Part shown: positions 1 to 7,270 of the stretch, piece after piece
Layout of the letters: each line of letters opens with the position of its first letter
Numbering within the stretch: the stretch's first letter is position 1
The notes under the pieces: model-generated
Told to the model about the DNA's origin: nothing
The model's input: only the letters and a program-made list of their open reading frames with translations
Database searches by the model: none
Program-made: the position numbers and the translations under genes
Assembly (NCBI GenBank): GCA_046081705.1
Contig: JBJTWK010000040.1
Location: 1-46,075 of the forward strand
DNA from: IMCC26256 sp046081705
Lineage (GTDB): Bacteria > Actinomycetota > Acidimicrobiia > IMCC26256
Length of the DNA stretch: 46,075 nt
Direction: 5' to 3'

Positions 1-306
1 CACGCGGGGATCCATGACCGTCGAGCCGCCGGACCCCTCGCGTTCCATCCCGTACTGACCGAGCAGCACGGCGCCGCGCACCGGCACCGCCTGGCGCAGG
101 AACTCGACCGGACGGCCGCTCACGATCGCGACGGTCCGCACCCGACCGGCCAGCCGACGCAGCGCGTCGACCGCCTCCGGGAGGGCCCGCGCGGTGGTCG
201 GGTCATCGACGATCGGCGCCAGCGATCCGTCGAAGTCGAGGACGACGCCGATCGCGGGCGCGCACGCGACGATCGGGGCGAGCGCGGCGCGGACCCGCCG
301 CCGCAT
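1..306 (-). CDS. otsB: Trehalose-6-phosphate phosphatase, N-terminal part (cut by window edge)
   Basis: Reading the minus strand from an ATG at 306 gives MRRRVRAALAP followed by the HAD nucleophile motif VVLDFDGSLAPIVDD and then a stretch ending in IVSGRP and GQYGMER, typical of OtsB-type trehalose-phosphate phosphatases, which convert trehalose 6-phosphate to trehalose in the cytoplasm. DFDGSL matches the family DxDGTL motif with Ser in place of Thr. Only about 100 residues are in the window; the C-terminal part lies beyond base 1. The start overlaps the stop of the LytR_C gene by one base (TGATG), so the two are translationally coupled. Another HAD phosphatase is possible, but the VSGRP and YG(M)E motifs favour OtsB. 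Confidence 0.8.
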   Translation of the reverse strand, partial: MRRRVRAALAPIVACAPAIGVVLDFDGSLAPIVDDPTTARALPEAVDALRRLAGRVRTVAIVSGRPVEFLRQAVPVRGAVLLGQYGMEREGSGGSTVMDPRV

Positions 307-869
307 CAGGTGCCGATGATGACGAGGCAACTCGCCCGCTCGGCCCCCGTGGGGACGGGCGAGGGCATCGGCTTCACGACCGCGGTGGAACTCACGACCG
401 TGGCGATCGTGGTGCACTCCCGCTGGAACCCGGACGCGTAGTACACGGTGGTGCCGGTCTGCGCCGCTGCGTCGCCGGGGGTGAGCGTCTGGTAGCCGAG
501 CGACCGCAACTGGTTCGTGAGCGTGGTGGCCGCGCCGCTGACGCCCGAACCGTTGAGCACGAGCGCCGTCACCTGCTGCGGCGGCTTCGCCGTCCCCGAG
601 GAACCGCCCTTGCGGGTGGTCGAGGTCGCGGCCCGCGTCGTGCTCGTCGACGGCGCCGTCGTCGTGGTCGCGTCGACCGCCGCCGAGGTCGTGGTCGTGC
701 CGTCGCCGATCGGGCCCGAACCGTCGTCGATGGCCTGGAGCAGCACGATGCCGATGATGATGGCGATGGCGATCAGGAGGCCGCCGCGCACCGCCGGATT
801 CGCAAGGACACCGCCACGGGACTGCGGGGCCCGGTGCCGGCCGCCACCGGGGTTCGTCGGTTCGGTCAC
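306..869 (-). CDS. Membrane-anchored LytR_C-domain protein
   Basis: 187 residues: a short cytoplasmic Pro/Arg/Gly-rich N-terminus, one transmembrane helix at about residues 25-47 (GGLLIAIAIIIGIVLLQAI), a Thr/Ser-rich low-complexity linker (about 58-90), and a C-terminal domain (about 98-187) resembling LytR_C, with the typical VLNGSGVSGAA start. LytR_C domains are found on or beside LytR-CpsA-Psr cell-wall ligases in actinobacteria; the exact biochemical role is unknown. No catalytic LCP domain is present, so this is a stand-alone extracytoplasmic domain. The GTG start is 7 nt behind a TAGGGT box, suggesting a leaderless mRNA. Cotranscribed with otsB. Confidence 0.75.
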   Translation of the reverse strand: MTEPTNPGGGRHRAPQSRGGVLANPAVRGGLLIAIAIIIGIVLLQAIDDGSGPIGDGTTTTSAAVDATTTTAPSTSTTRAATSTTRKGGSSGTAKPPQQVTALVLNGSGVSGAATTLTNQLRSLGYQTLTPGDAAAQTGTTVYYASGFQRECTTIATVVSSTAVVKPMPSPVPTGAERASCLVIIGT

Positions 870-876
870 GGCTCCG

Positions 877-882
877 ACCCTA
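877..882 (-). promoter_or_regulatory. -10 box TAGGGT, leaderless promoter of the LytR_C gene
   Basis: TAGGGT on the minus strand is followed by 7 nt and the GTG start. This is the TANNNT geometry expected when transcription begins at the start codon itself. No Shine-Dalgarno sequence lies between. Confidence 0.5.
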
Positions 883-938
883 TCCGGCTCGCCCGGGCGG
901 ACGGCGGCACACCCGGCCGCGGCGGGCGACGGCGGTGG

Positions 939-1015
939 TGGAGCCGGAGGTCGGCTTCGAACCGACGACCTGCCGCTTACAAGGCGGCTGCTCTGGCCAA
1001 CTGAGCTACTCCGGC
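939..1015 (-). tRNA. tRNA-Thr (anticodon TGT), CCA encoded
   Basis: The minus strand folds as a full cloverleaf: acceptor GCCGGAG/CTCCGGC, D stem GCTC/GAGC, anticodon stem GCCGC/GCGGC with loop CTTGTAA (anticodon TGT, reads ACA), T stem GTCGG/CCGAC with TTCGAAG, discriminator T and encoded CCA. It lies between rlmB and the LytR_C gene, on the same strand as both. Its own promoter was not obvious; it may be read through from cysS-rlmB. Confidence 0.95.
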
Positions 1016-1061
1016 GGGGTGCGCCCGCAGCGGGCGCGTGACGGCACGGTAGTGGTCGCGG

Positions 1062-1916
1062 TCAACCTGCGGCGCGCCGGCGGGCCACCGCGAAGCAGGC
1101 CACCGCCGCCGCGGCCGACACGTTGAGGCTGTCGAGGTGCCCGACGAGGTCGATGCGGGCGACGAGTTCGCACCGATCCCGTGTGAGCCGGGCCAGACCC
1201 CGGCCCTCCGCGCCGAGCACGAGGACGACCGGCGCGTCGGCCACCGGGAGGTCGTGGATCTCGGTGTCGCCGTCGGCGTCGAGTCCGACCGACCACACCC
1301 CGGCGCGTCGCGCCCGATCGAGGAAGGCCGGCATCCCGGCGGCCTGGGCCACGGGGAGCCACTCCGCCGCCCCGGCCGCCGCCTTCAACGCCGCCGGGCT
1401 CAGTCGGGCCGAGCGGTGCTTCGGGATGACGATCCCGGTCGCGCCGGCGAGCTCGGCGGTGCGCATGACGGCGCCGAGGTTGCCGGGGTCGGTCACCCCG
1501 TCGAGCGCAACGATGAACGCGCGCGGGTCGGCGAGGAGGGTGTCGGGGTCGACCGCCTCGATCGCGGCGGCCCGGGCGAGCACGCCCTGGGGCGCCTCCG
1601 ACTTTGCGAGCGCGGCCAACTGTGCGGGCGCGACCTCACGGACGCGCACCCCGCCCTCGTACGCGAGGTCGATGATCTCCTCGATGCCCTCGCGCTCGTC
1701 GCGGCCCGTCGCGATGAGGACCTCGCGGATCGGTCGGCGGTGGGCCCGCAGCAACTCCCGCACCGCGTTGACGCCCTCGACCTGGTCGCCACCGAGCCCG
1801 CGCTCGCTCGCCGGCGGACGGCGGTCACCCCGGTCGGCCCGCTCGTCGCGCCGACCGCCGCGGGCGCCGCGCGCCCCACCGTTCCGGTCCCCGCGACCGC
1901 GGCGGTCGGCGCTCAT
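1062..1916 (-). CDS. rlmB: 23S rRNA (guanosine 2'-O) methyltransferase, SpoU/TrmH family
   Basis: 284 residues. It methylates the 2'-O of a conserved G in domain V of 23S rRNA (G2251 in E. coli) using SAM. After an Arg/Gly/Asp-rich N-terminus of about 45 residues comes the substrate-binding domain (VEGVNAVRELL) and the knotted SPOUT domain with the three family motifs: DGVTDPGNLGAVMRTAE, LVLGAEGRGLAR and LDSLNVSAAAAV. The start ATG overlaps the cysS stop (ATGA), matching the cysS-rlmB pairing seen in many Gram-positives. The RG-rich N-terminal extension looks disordered and may bind RNA, an inference. Confidence 0.92.
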   Translation of the reverse strand: MSADRRGRGDRNGGARGARGGRRDERADRGDRRPPASERGLGGDQVEGVNAVRELLRAHRRPIREVLIATGRDEREGIEEIIDLAYEGGVRVREVAPAQLAALAKSEAPQGVLARAAAIEAVDPDTLLADPRAFIVALDGVTDPGNLGAVMRTAELAGATGIVIPKHRSARLSPAALKAAAGAAEWLPVAQAAGMPAFLDRARRAGVWSVGLDADGDTEIHDLPVADAPVVLVLGAEGRGLARLTRDRCELVARIDLVGHLDSLNVSAAAAVACFAVARRRAAG

Positions 1917-3292
1917 CGGTGCCAGCGCGTGCCGCCGGGGGCGTCCTCGAGCACGACGCCGCTCGCCGCGAGGTCGTCCCGGATGCGATCCGCGGTCGCG
2001 AAGTCCCGCGCCGCCCGCGCGGCGTCGCGTGCCGCGACGAGCGCATCGATCTCCGTGTCGTCGTCGCCCTCGGTGGACTCGCCGACCTCGACCCCGAGGA
2101 CACCGGCGAGCTCGACCACCGTGGCGAGGAGGGTGCCAGCGCGGGCGGCGTCGCCGGCGTCGATCGCCGAGTTCGCCCGCCCGAGCACGTCGAACACCGC
2201 CGCGAGCGCGGCCGGGGTCCCGAAGTCGTCGTCCATCGCCCGCCGGAACGCGGTGACCGTGGCGTCGTCGAGGTCCGCGGACCCGACCACGCCCGCGGCC
2301 CCGGCCCGGCGCGCCAACGCGTCGAGGCGGTCGACGGCCTTCGCCGCGGCCTCGATCTCGGTCGGTCCGAGTTCGGTCTGCGAGCGGTAGTGGGTCTGGA
2401 GCACCGCGACCCGCAGCGCGCGACCCCCGTGGGCGTCGATCGCCTCGCCGAGGGTCGTGAAGTTGCCGAGCGACTTCGACATCTTCTCGCCACCGACCAT
2501 GACCATGCCCGAGTGGATCCAGTGGCGGGCGAAGGGGTGGCCCGCGGCCTCGGCCTGGGCCCGCTCGTTCTCGTGGTGCGGGAACGCGAGATCGTCACCG
2601 CCGCCGTGGATGTCGAACCCCTCCCCGAGGAGGTCGAGCGACATGGCCGAGCACTCGATGTGCCAGCCGGGTCGTCCCCGACCCCACGGGGAGTCCCAGT
2701 CCGGCTCACCCGGCTTGGCTGCCTTCCAGAGGGCGAAGTCGACCGGGCTGCGCTTGGCCTCGTCGACCTCGACCCGCGCGCCCGCGCCCTCGAGCAGGTC
2801 GTCGAGACGGCGGTGCGACAACTGTCCGTACCCGGGGTAGGTCAGGACGGCGAAGTACACGCCCTGACCCTCGATCACGTACGCGTGGCCGGCGGCCACG
2901 AGTTCGCCGATGAGTTCGAGCATGCGCCCGATGTACTCGGTCGCATGCGGCGTGGCATCGGGCCGCCGGACCGCGAGGCGATCCATCTCCGTCCAGTAGG
3001 CCGCCTCGTACCGGGCCGCGACCTCCGGCTCGGTGCTCCCCTCGCGCGCGGCCCGCCCGATGATCTTGTCCTCGATGTCGGTGATGTTGCTGACGAACGT
3101 GACGTCGAACCCGCGCCACTCGAGGTACCGCCGGATGGTGTCGAACGCGACGGCCGTGCGCCCGTGACCGAGGTGCGGCACGTCGTAGACGGTCGGTCCG
3201 CAGACGTAGAACGACACCCGGCCCGGGCGCTGCGGCTCGAGATCGACCCGCCGCCCGGCGAGCGTGTCGTGGAGGCGGACGCCGTCGCTCAT
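1913..3292 (-). CDS. cysS: Cysteinyl-tRNA synthetase
   Basis: 459 residues from the ATG at 3292, the usual length. Class I synthetase charging tRNA-Cys. Seen: the zinc-ligand Cys in VCGPTVYD, the HIGH motif as HLGH, WHIECSAM and HHENE (further zinc ligands), and the KMSKS loop in GGEKMSKSLGN. The longer reading frame up to 3598 is rejected because homology starts at MSDGVRLHD and a TAGCCT box sits 7 nt before this ATG. It is distinguished from the mycothiol ligase MshC by its full length and C-terminal DALR-like region. First gene of cysS-rlmB. Confidence 0.95.
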   Translation of the reverse strand: MSDGVRLHDTLAGRRVDLEPQRPGRVSFYVCGPTVYDVPHLGHGRTAVAFDTIRRYLEWRGFDVTFVSNITDIEDKIIGRAAREGSTEPEVAARYEAAYWTEMDRLAVRRPDATPHATEYIGRMLELIGELVAAGHAYVIEGQGVYFAVLTYPGYGQLSHRRLDDLLEGAGARVEVDEAKRSPVDFALWKAAKPGEPDWDSPWGRGRPGWHIECSAMSLDLLGEGFDIHGGGDDLAFPHHENERAQAEAAGHPFARHWIHSGMVMVGGEKMSKSLGNFTTLGEAIDAHGGRALRVAVLQTHYRSQTELGPTEIEAAAKAVDRLDALARRAGAAGVVGSADLDDATVTAFRRAMDDDFGTPAALAAVFDVLGRANSAIDAGDAARAGTLLATVVELAGVLGVEVGESTEGDDDTEIDALVAARDAARAARDFATADRIRDDLAASGVVLEDAPGGTRWHR

Positions 3293-3299
3293 CGTGGCG

Positions 3300-3305
3300 A
3301 GGCTA
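3300..3305 (-). promoter_or_regulatory. -10 box TAGCCT, leaderless promoter of cysS
   Basis: TAGCCT on the minus strand lies 7 nt before the cysS ATG in the 77-nt gap behind ispF. It gives cysS-rlmB a promoter separate from the ispDF operon. Confidence 0.5.
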
Positions 3306-3369
3306 GCCAACCGTTCCGTCGCCCCGGCGCGGACCGGGTCCGTGTGGTCGTGCGGTGTCGACCGACGCG

Positions 3370-3864
3370 TCAGCCCCGGCACAGCATCGCGACGGCCCAG
3401 CACGCGATGCCCTCGACCCGCCCGACGAACCCGAGACCCTCGCCCCGCTTCGGCGTGATCGACACCTGCATCGGCACGCCGAGCGGCTCCTGGAGCGGCA
3501 CGAGCGCGGCGCGCACGGCCTCGGCCATGGCGCCGAGGTGCGGGGCGAGCCGCGGCTGTTCGGCCGCGACCGTCACGTCGACGTTCTGGACCCACCACTG
3601 CTCGCGCGCCACCCGCCCCGCGACGTCGGCGAGGAGGCCGATCGACGACACGCCGGCGTACGCGGGGTCGGACGCCGGGAACAGCGTCCCGAGATCGGGC
3701 AGACCCGCCGGACCGAGCAGCGCGTCGGCCACCGCGTGGGCGACGACGTCCGCGTCCGAGTGTCCGACGAGGCCCGGCCCGTCGAGCGTGACGCCACCCA
3801 TGACGAGCGGACCGTCACCCCCGAAGGGGTGCACGTCGAACCCGAGCCCGACCCGCATGATCAT
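3370..3864 (-). CDS. ispF: 2-C-methyl-D-erythritol 2,4-cyclodiphosphate synthase
   Basis: 164 residues, normal for IspF. MEP pathway enzyme that cyclises CDP-ME 2-phosphate to MEcPP. Metal ligands are in GFDVHPF (D10, H12) and the HSDADVVAHAVADALLG motif; DLGTLFP and the C-terminal ITPKRGEGLGFVGR match the CMP-binding region. The ATG at 3864 overlaps the ispD stop (ATGA); an ATG two codons later is an alternative. Together with ispD it supplies isoprenoid precursors, used by the prenyl synthase at 15031. Confidence 0.96.
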   Translation of the reverse strand: MIMRVGLGFDVHPFGGDGPLVMGGVTLDGPGLVGHSDADVVAHAVADALLGPAGLPDLGTLFPASDPAYAGVSSIGLLADVAGRVAREQWWVQNVDVTVAAEQPRLAPHLGAMAEAVRAALVPLQEPLGVPMQVSITPKRGEGLGFVGRVEGIACWAVAMLCRG

Positions 3865-4502
3865 CCGTCCACCCCCGTCGAGAGCCAGGCCTCGAGCACG
3901 ACGAGGTCGTCGCGGTCGGTCACCTTGCGGTTGCGGACCTCACCCGGCACGACGACGACGGTACCCCCGACGCGTTCGACGAGTCCGGCGTCGTCGGTCG
4001 CGTCGCCGCCCGCCTCGTGGGCCCGTCGGAGCACCTCGGCCCGGAACGCCTGGGGCGTCTGCACCGCGACGAGGTCGTGACGGGCGACCGTCTCGAGGAC
4101 CCGACCGGCGTCGACCCGCTTGACCGTGTCGGCCACGGGCACCCCCGGGATGGCGGCGTCGGCCCCCTCGCGCACCGCGGCGATGACCGCGCGCCACAGG
4201 TCGCGGCTCGCCAGCGGGCGGGCCGCGTCGTGCACGACGATCACCTCGGCCTCCTCGGGGATGGCGGCGAGTCCGGCGCGCACCGAGTCGGAGCGCTCGG
4301 CCCCTCCGGTGACGACGGCGTGCACGGGCGGACCGTCCCAGCGCTCACCCTCGGGCAGCACGAGCACGACCGCGTCGACGACGTCGTGGGCCCCGTGCAC
4401 CGAACGGTCCACGACCCGGGTGCCGGCCACCTCGAGGAACTGCTTGCGGGCGCCGAAGCGCGTGCCGCGGCCGGCCGCGAGGAGGATGGCCCAGGTGGTC
4501 AC
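3861..4502 (-). CDS. ispD: 2-C-methyl-D-erythritol 4-phosphate cytidylyltransferase
   Basis: 213 residues. It transfers CMP from CTP to MEP. The nucleotidyltransferase signature LLAAGRGTRFGARKQFLEVAG is at the N-terminus, followed by VVHDAARPL, DTVKRVD and TPQAF, all diagnostic of IspD. The start overlaps the stop of the PIN-TRAM gene (ATGA) and its own stop overlaps ispF, so PIN-TRAM, ispD and ispF form one coupled operon. Confidence 0.95.
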   Translation of the reverse strand: MTTWAILLAAGRGTRFGARKQFLEVAGTRVVDRSVHGAHDVVDAVVLVLPEGERWDGPPVHAVVTGGAERSDSVRAGLAAIPEEAEVIVVHDAARPLASRDLWRAVIAAVREGADAAIPGVPVADTVKRVDAGRVLETVARHDLVAVQTPQAFRAEVLRRAHEAGGDATDDAGLVERVGGTVVVVPGEVRNRKVTDRDDLVVLEAWLSTGVDG

Positions 4503-5584
4503 GCCTCCATGATGCCCGGCATCGCCCCGGCGCGCACCTCGTCGACGGGCCGGGCGAAGATGATCCGACCCGCAGCATTCGGGACGACGGACGAGACCAC
4601 GACCTCGAGTTCCGGCCCGCCGACGGCGGGGGCACCGCCGTTCACGACGACCATGGATCCGTCCTCGAGGTACCCGACGCCCTGGCCCAGCTCGCGGCCG
4701 GGCTTCACGAGGCGCACGGTGAGGTGCTCACCGCCGAGCACCGGTGCGGTGAGGTCCGCGGCGAGGCGTCGCAGGTCGAGCGTCGGCACGCCGCGCAGGT
4801 CGGCGACCCGGGCGAGCGGCGCGTCGGCGGTGAGGAGTCGCAGTTCGAGCCGCTGCGCGAGCGCAACGAGCTTCGCATCCACCTCGCTCGCCTCGGGCAC
4901 CTCGTCGTCGAGGACGCTCACCCGGACCCGGCCCTCGCGCTGCATCGCCTGCACCGACTCGAGCCCGCGGCGGGCCCGACGCCCGCGGGCGTCCTCGGCC
5001 CCCCGGTCCGCGAAACCCTGCAGTTCGTCGAGCACGAACCGGGCGATGAAGAGGTCGTCGTGGATCACGCCGGCCGCGACGAGGCTCGTGAACCGGCCGT
5101 CCATGATCGCCGAGGTGTCCACGAGGTAGCCGTCGCGCGCATCGAACGCCTGCGCGCGCACGAGCGGTCGGGTGGACAACCCGGCGGCGGCGAACAGGTC
5201 GTCGCTGCGGGCCGCCCCGAGTCGGAACCCGAGGACGCCGAGGACCCAGGTGACGATGCCCGCGATCGGGATCGACAGCGCGGGGTGCACGTGGATGAGC
5301 AGGGGCAGCGTCGCGATGCCGCCGAGCAGGGCGCCGCCGATGCCGACGGCGAGACCCGCGAACAATCGCGGGCCCGCGACCGGGGCGACCCGGCGCTCGA
5401 CCGCGCCCAGGGCCCGGTCGATCGATCGGCCGAGGAGCCCGCCCGAGACGAACCCGATGAGCACCCCGAGCATCGCCCCGACACCCCCGGCCGTGGGTGA
5501 GGCCGGCGCGAGGTCGCGGGCCAACCAGTACCCGGCCGCGGTCCCGAGCAGGACGACGAACCCGCGCATGACCTCGACGAACAC
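4499..5584 (-). CDS. Membrane PIN-TRAM domain protein (YacL-like)
   Basis: 361 residues from a GTG at 5584 that has a GGAGG at 5593-5597, 8 nt upstream. Four predicted transmembrane helices occupy roughly residues 8-110, then a PIN domain begins with YLVDTSAIMDGR (first acidic residue), with later acidic residues around VLDELQ, EVDAKLVALAQ and TADAPLARVA, and a C-terminal TRAM domain (GEHLTVRLVKPG, GVGYLEDGSMVVV). Homologues include B. subtilis YacL, which is next to disA and ispD there as well. PIN domains are usually Mg-dependent RNases; the substrate of this family is unsettled. A later in-frame ATG at 5569 is the alternative start. Confidence 0.85.
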   Translation of the reverse strand: MFVEVMRGFVVLLGTAAGYWLARDLAPASPTAGGVGAMLGVLIGFVSGGLLGRSIDRALGAVERRVAPVAGPRLFAGLAVGIGGALLGGIATLPLLIHVHPALSIPIAGIVTWVLGVLGFRLGAARSDDLFAAAGLSTRPLVRAQAFDARDGYLVDTSAIMDGRFTSLVAAGVIHDDLFIARFVLDELQGFADRGAEDARGRRARRGLESVQAMQREGRVRVSVLDDEVPEASEVDAKLVALAQRLELRLLTADAPLARVADLRGVPTLDLRRLAADLTAPVLGGEHLTVRLVKPGRELGQGVGYLEDGSMVVVNGGAPAVGGPELEVVVSSVVPNAAGRIIFARPVDEVRAGAMPGIMEA

Positions 5585-5602
5585 CTGCACCACCTCCGCT
5601 CG

Positions 5603-5626
5603 CGGATCCGAGCTCGAACGGATCCG
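5603..5626. repeat. Two CGGATCCG palindromes 16 bp apart upstream of the PIN-TRAM gene
   Basis: CGGATCCG occurs at 5603-5610 and again at 5619-5626. Each copy is its own reverse complement. They start 19 bp upstream of the GTG of the PIN-TRAM gene, where an operator or a hairpin in the leader would lie. No regulator is identified. Confidence 0.45.
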
Positions 5627-5709
5627 GGTCGGGCGCGGGGACGCGCCGGACCGACCCGATCCCATCGGCACGCGGTGCCGCCGGCTTGACCCAGGAGGTG
5701 GGGCCGGGA

Positions 5710-6456
5710 CTACTTCGCGGTGGTCTTCTTGGCCGGAGCCTTCTTCGCCGCCGGTGCCTTGGCCGACGCGGCCTTCTTCGCCGACGCGGCCTTCTTCGCC
5801 GCAGGGGCCTTGGCCGCCGGTGCCTTGGCCGACGCGGCCTTCTTCGCCGCCGGGGCCTTCTTCGCCGGGGCCTTCTCGGCCGCAGGCTTCTTGCGCACCG
5901 CCGCCTTCTTCGGGACCGTCGGGTCGACCATCGGCTTGCGGTCCGGGATCGGCTTGGGGGCGGGCGTCCCGCCGGTCTTGCCGAGCACCTCGTCGAGGGT
6001 GATCTCGGCCTGCTCCTCGTCGACGTCGAGCGCGAAGGTCAACTCGCTCACGAGGATCTGGCGCGCCTTGCCGAGCATGCGCTTCTCGCCTGCGGACAGG
6101 CCCTTGTCGCGTTCGCGGATCGTGAGGTTCCGGACGACCTCGGCGACCTGGTAGATGTCGCCGCTCTTCAACTTCTCGACGTGGTTCTTGAACCGCCGGG
6201 ACCAGTTCGTCGGCATGCGGGCCTCGCGCTTGCGGAGCACCGCGAAGACCTCCTCGACCTCCTCGTCGTTGATCACGTCGCGGAGGCCGATCTCGGCCGC
6301 GTTGTCGGCGGGCACCTTGAGGGTCAGTTCGCCGTAGGCGAGTCGCAGCACCAGGTAGTCGCGCTTCTCGCCGAACGCGACGACCTTCTCCCGCCGCTCG
6401 ATGGTGGCGGCGCCGTGGTGGGGATAGACGACCTTGTCGCCGACCTCGAAGGGCAT
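5710..6456 (-). CDS. carD: CarD-family RNA polymerase-binding regulator with Lys/Ala-rich tail
   Basis: 248 residues. Residues 1-165 match mycobacterial CarD: an N-terminal RNAP-interacting Tudor-like domain (FEVGDKVVYPHHGAA) and a helical DNA-binding domain containing the W and R of MPTNWSRRFKNH that wedge the -10 edge of the bubble. CarD stabilises open complexes at housekeeping promoters. Mycobacterial CarD ends at about 162 residues; here about 80 more follow, mostly AAKKA and SAKAPA repeats like histone H1 or the HupB tail. The start has AAGGAG 5 nt upstream. It faces the crp-like gene divergently. Confidence 0.93.
   Translation of the reverse strand: MPFEVGDKVVYPHHGAATIERREKVVAFGEKRDYLVLRLAYGELTLKVPADNAAEIGLRDVINDEEVEEVFAVLRKREARMPTNWSRRFKNHVEKLKSGDIYQVAEVVRNLTIRERDKGLSAGEKRMLGKARQILVSELTFALDVDEEQAEITLDEVLGKTGGTPAPKPIPDRKPMVDPTVPKKAAVRKKPAAEKAPAKKAPAAKKAASAKAPAAKAPAAKKAASAKKAASAKAPAAKKAPAKKTTAK
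5713..5900 (-). repeat. Coding repeat for the Lys/Ala-rich CarD tail
   Basis: Short degenerate units encoding AAKKAASAK and APAAK recur through the 3' end of carD (plus-strand unit gccttcttcgccg). The repetition could cause slippage and length variation between strains. Confidence 0.7.
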
Positions 6457-6508
6457 GGGACTCCTTGGGAGATGCGAGACCCGCCGTGACGGCGGCGGGG
6501 GACCCTAC

Positions 6509-6514
6509 AGTGTA
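6509..6514 (-). promoter_or_regulatory. Possible -10 box TACACT of carD
   Basis: TACACT on the minus strand would start transcription about 45 nt before the carD ATG, leaving room for the AAGGAG ribosome site. No clear -35 was seen. The site lies between divergent carD and the crp-like gene. Confidence 0.35.
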
Positions 6515-6563
6515 CCGGACGCCGGTCGCGGGGCCCAACGGCCGGACCGCGACCCGGCATGGG

Positions 6564-6569
6564 TAAAGT
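6564..6569 (+). promoter_or_regulatory. -10 box TAAAGT, leaderless promoter of the Crp-family gene
   Basis: TAAAGT is followed by 6 nt and the GTG start of the regulator, with no ribosome-binding site. Confidence 0.5.
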
Positions 6570-6575
6570 TCGGCC

Positions 6576-7241
6576 GTGCCGCGCCGACGCCTCCTCGACT
6601 CGACCGAACTCTTCAGCGCCATGCCGCCCGAGGTGCTCGACGGCCTGCGCGAGCGGGCCGTCGTGCAGCGTGTCGCCAAGGGGCAGTCGGTCTTCAGCGA
6701 GGGCGACCCGGCCGAGCACCTCTTCGTCGTGACCGAGGGACGGATCGCGATCGCGACCCGGGCGTCCGACGGGCGCGAGACCCTCGTGGCCGTGATGGAG
6801 GCCGGCGGTCTGTTCGGCGAACTCGGGCTCTTCGACGGCGAACCGCGATCGGCCGACGCGCGCGCCCTCACCGACGCCGAGGTCCTCGCAGTCGACTACG
6901 GGTCGGTGCGCGCCGCCTTCGAGGCCCGCCCCGATCTGCTCTGGCTCGTCGTCCGTCTCCTGGCCCAACGTCTGCGCGCGACCGACGAGGCGCTCGCCGA
7001 CGCGGTGTTCCTCGATGTCCCCGCGCGCACCGCCAAACGGTTGCTGGAACTCGCGGGCGACCAGGACGACTTCCAGCTGCCGATGACCCAGGAGGACCTC
7101 GCCGGCCTCGTGGGCGCCTCGCGCGAGCGCGTCAACAAGGCGCTCGCGATGTTCATCCGCCTCGGCTGGGTCGAGACCACCGGCCGCGGCCGCTACCACA
7201 TCCTCGACCGCGAGAGCCTCGAGCAGCGCGCCGAGCAGTGA
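6576..7241 (+). CDS. Crp/Fnr-family transcriptional regulator
   Basis: 221 residues. N-terminal cyclic-nucleotide-binding beta roll with the phosphate-binding cassette GELGLFDGEPRSADARAL at about residues 80-100, which keeps the Glu and the Arg-Ser pair expected for cAMP binding, a long dimer helix, then a Crp-type winged helix (TQEDLAGLVGASRERVNKAL, recognition helix in the second half) near residues 165-200. Similar in length and layout to mycobacterial Crp (Rv3676). No Fe-S cysteines, so not an FNR-type oxygen sensor. Its regulon cannot be read from this window. The GTG start is chosen from the adjacent TAAAGT box. Confidence 0.88.
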   Translation: MPRRRLLDSTELFSAMPPEVLDGLRERAVVQRVAKGQSVFSEGDPAEHLFVVTEGRIAIATRASDGRETLVAVMEAGGLFGELGLFDGEPRSADARALTDAEVLAVDYGSVRAAFEARPDLLWLVVRLLAQRLRATDEALADAVFLDVPARTAKRLLELAGDQDDFQLPMTQEDLAGLVGASRERVNKALAMFIRLGWVETTGRGRYHILDRESLEQRAEQ

Positions 7242-7270
7242 CGACGCGCGACCCCCGGTCGCGCCGCACG

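Noticed and set aside
3293..3598. 102-residue upstream extension of cysS
   Set aside because: No homology, Arg-rich, overlaps ispF antisense frame; the promoter box and the conserved start favour 3292.
5713..5900. CRISPR-like or satellite repeat
   Set aside because: The repetition is coding and in frame, giving the Lys/Ala tail of CarD; no regular spacers.
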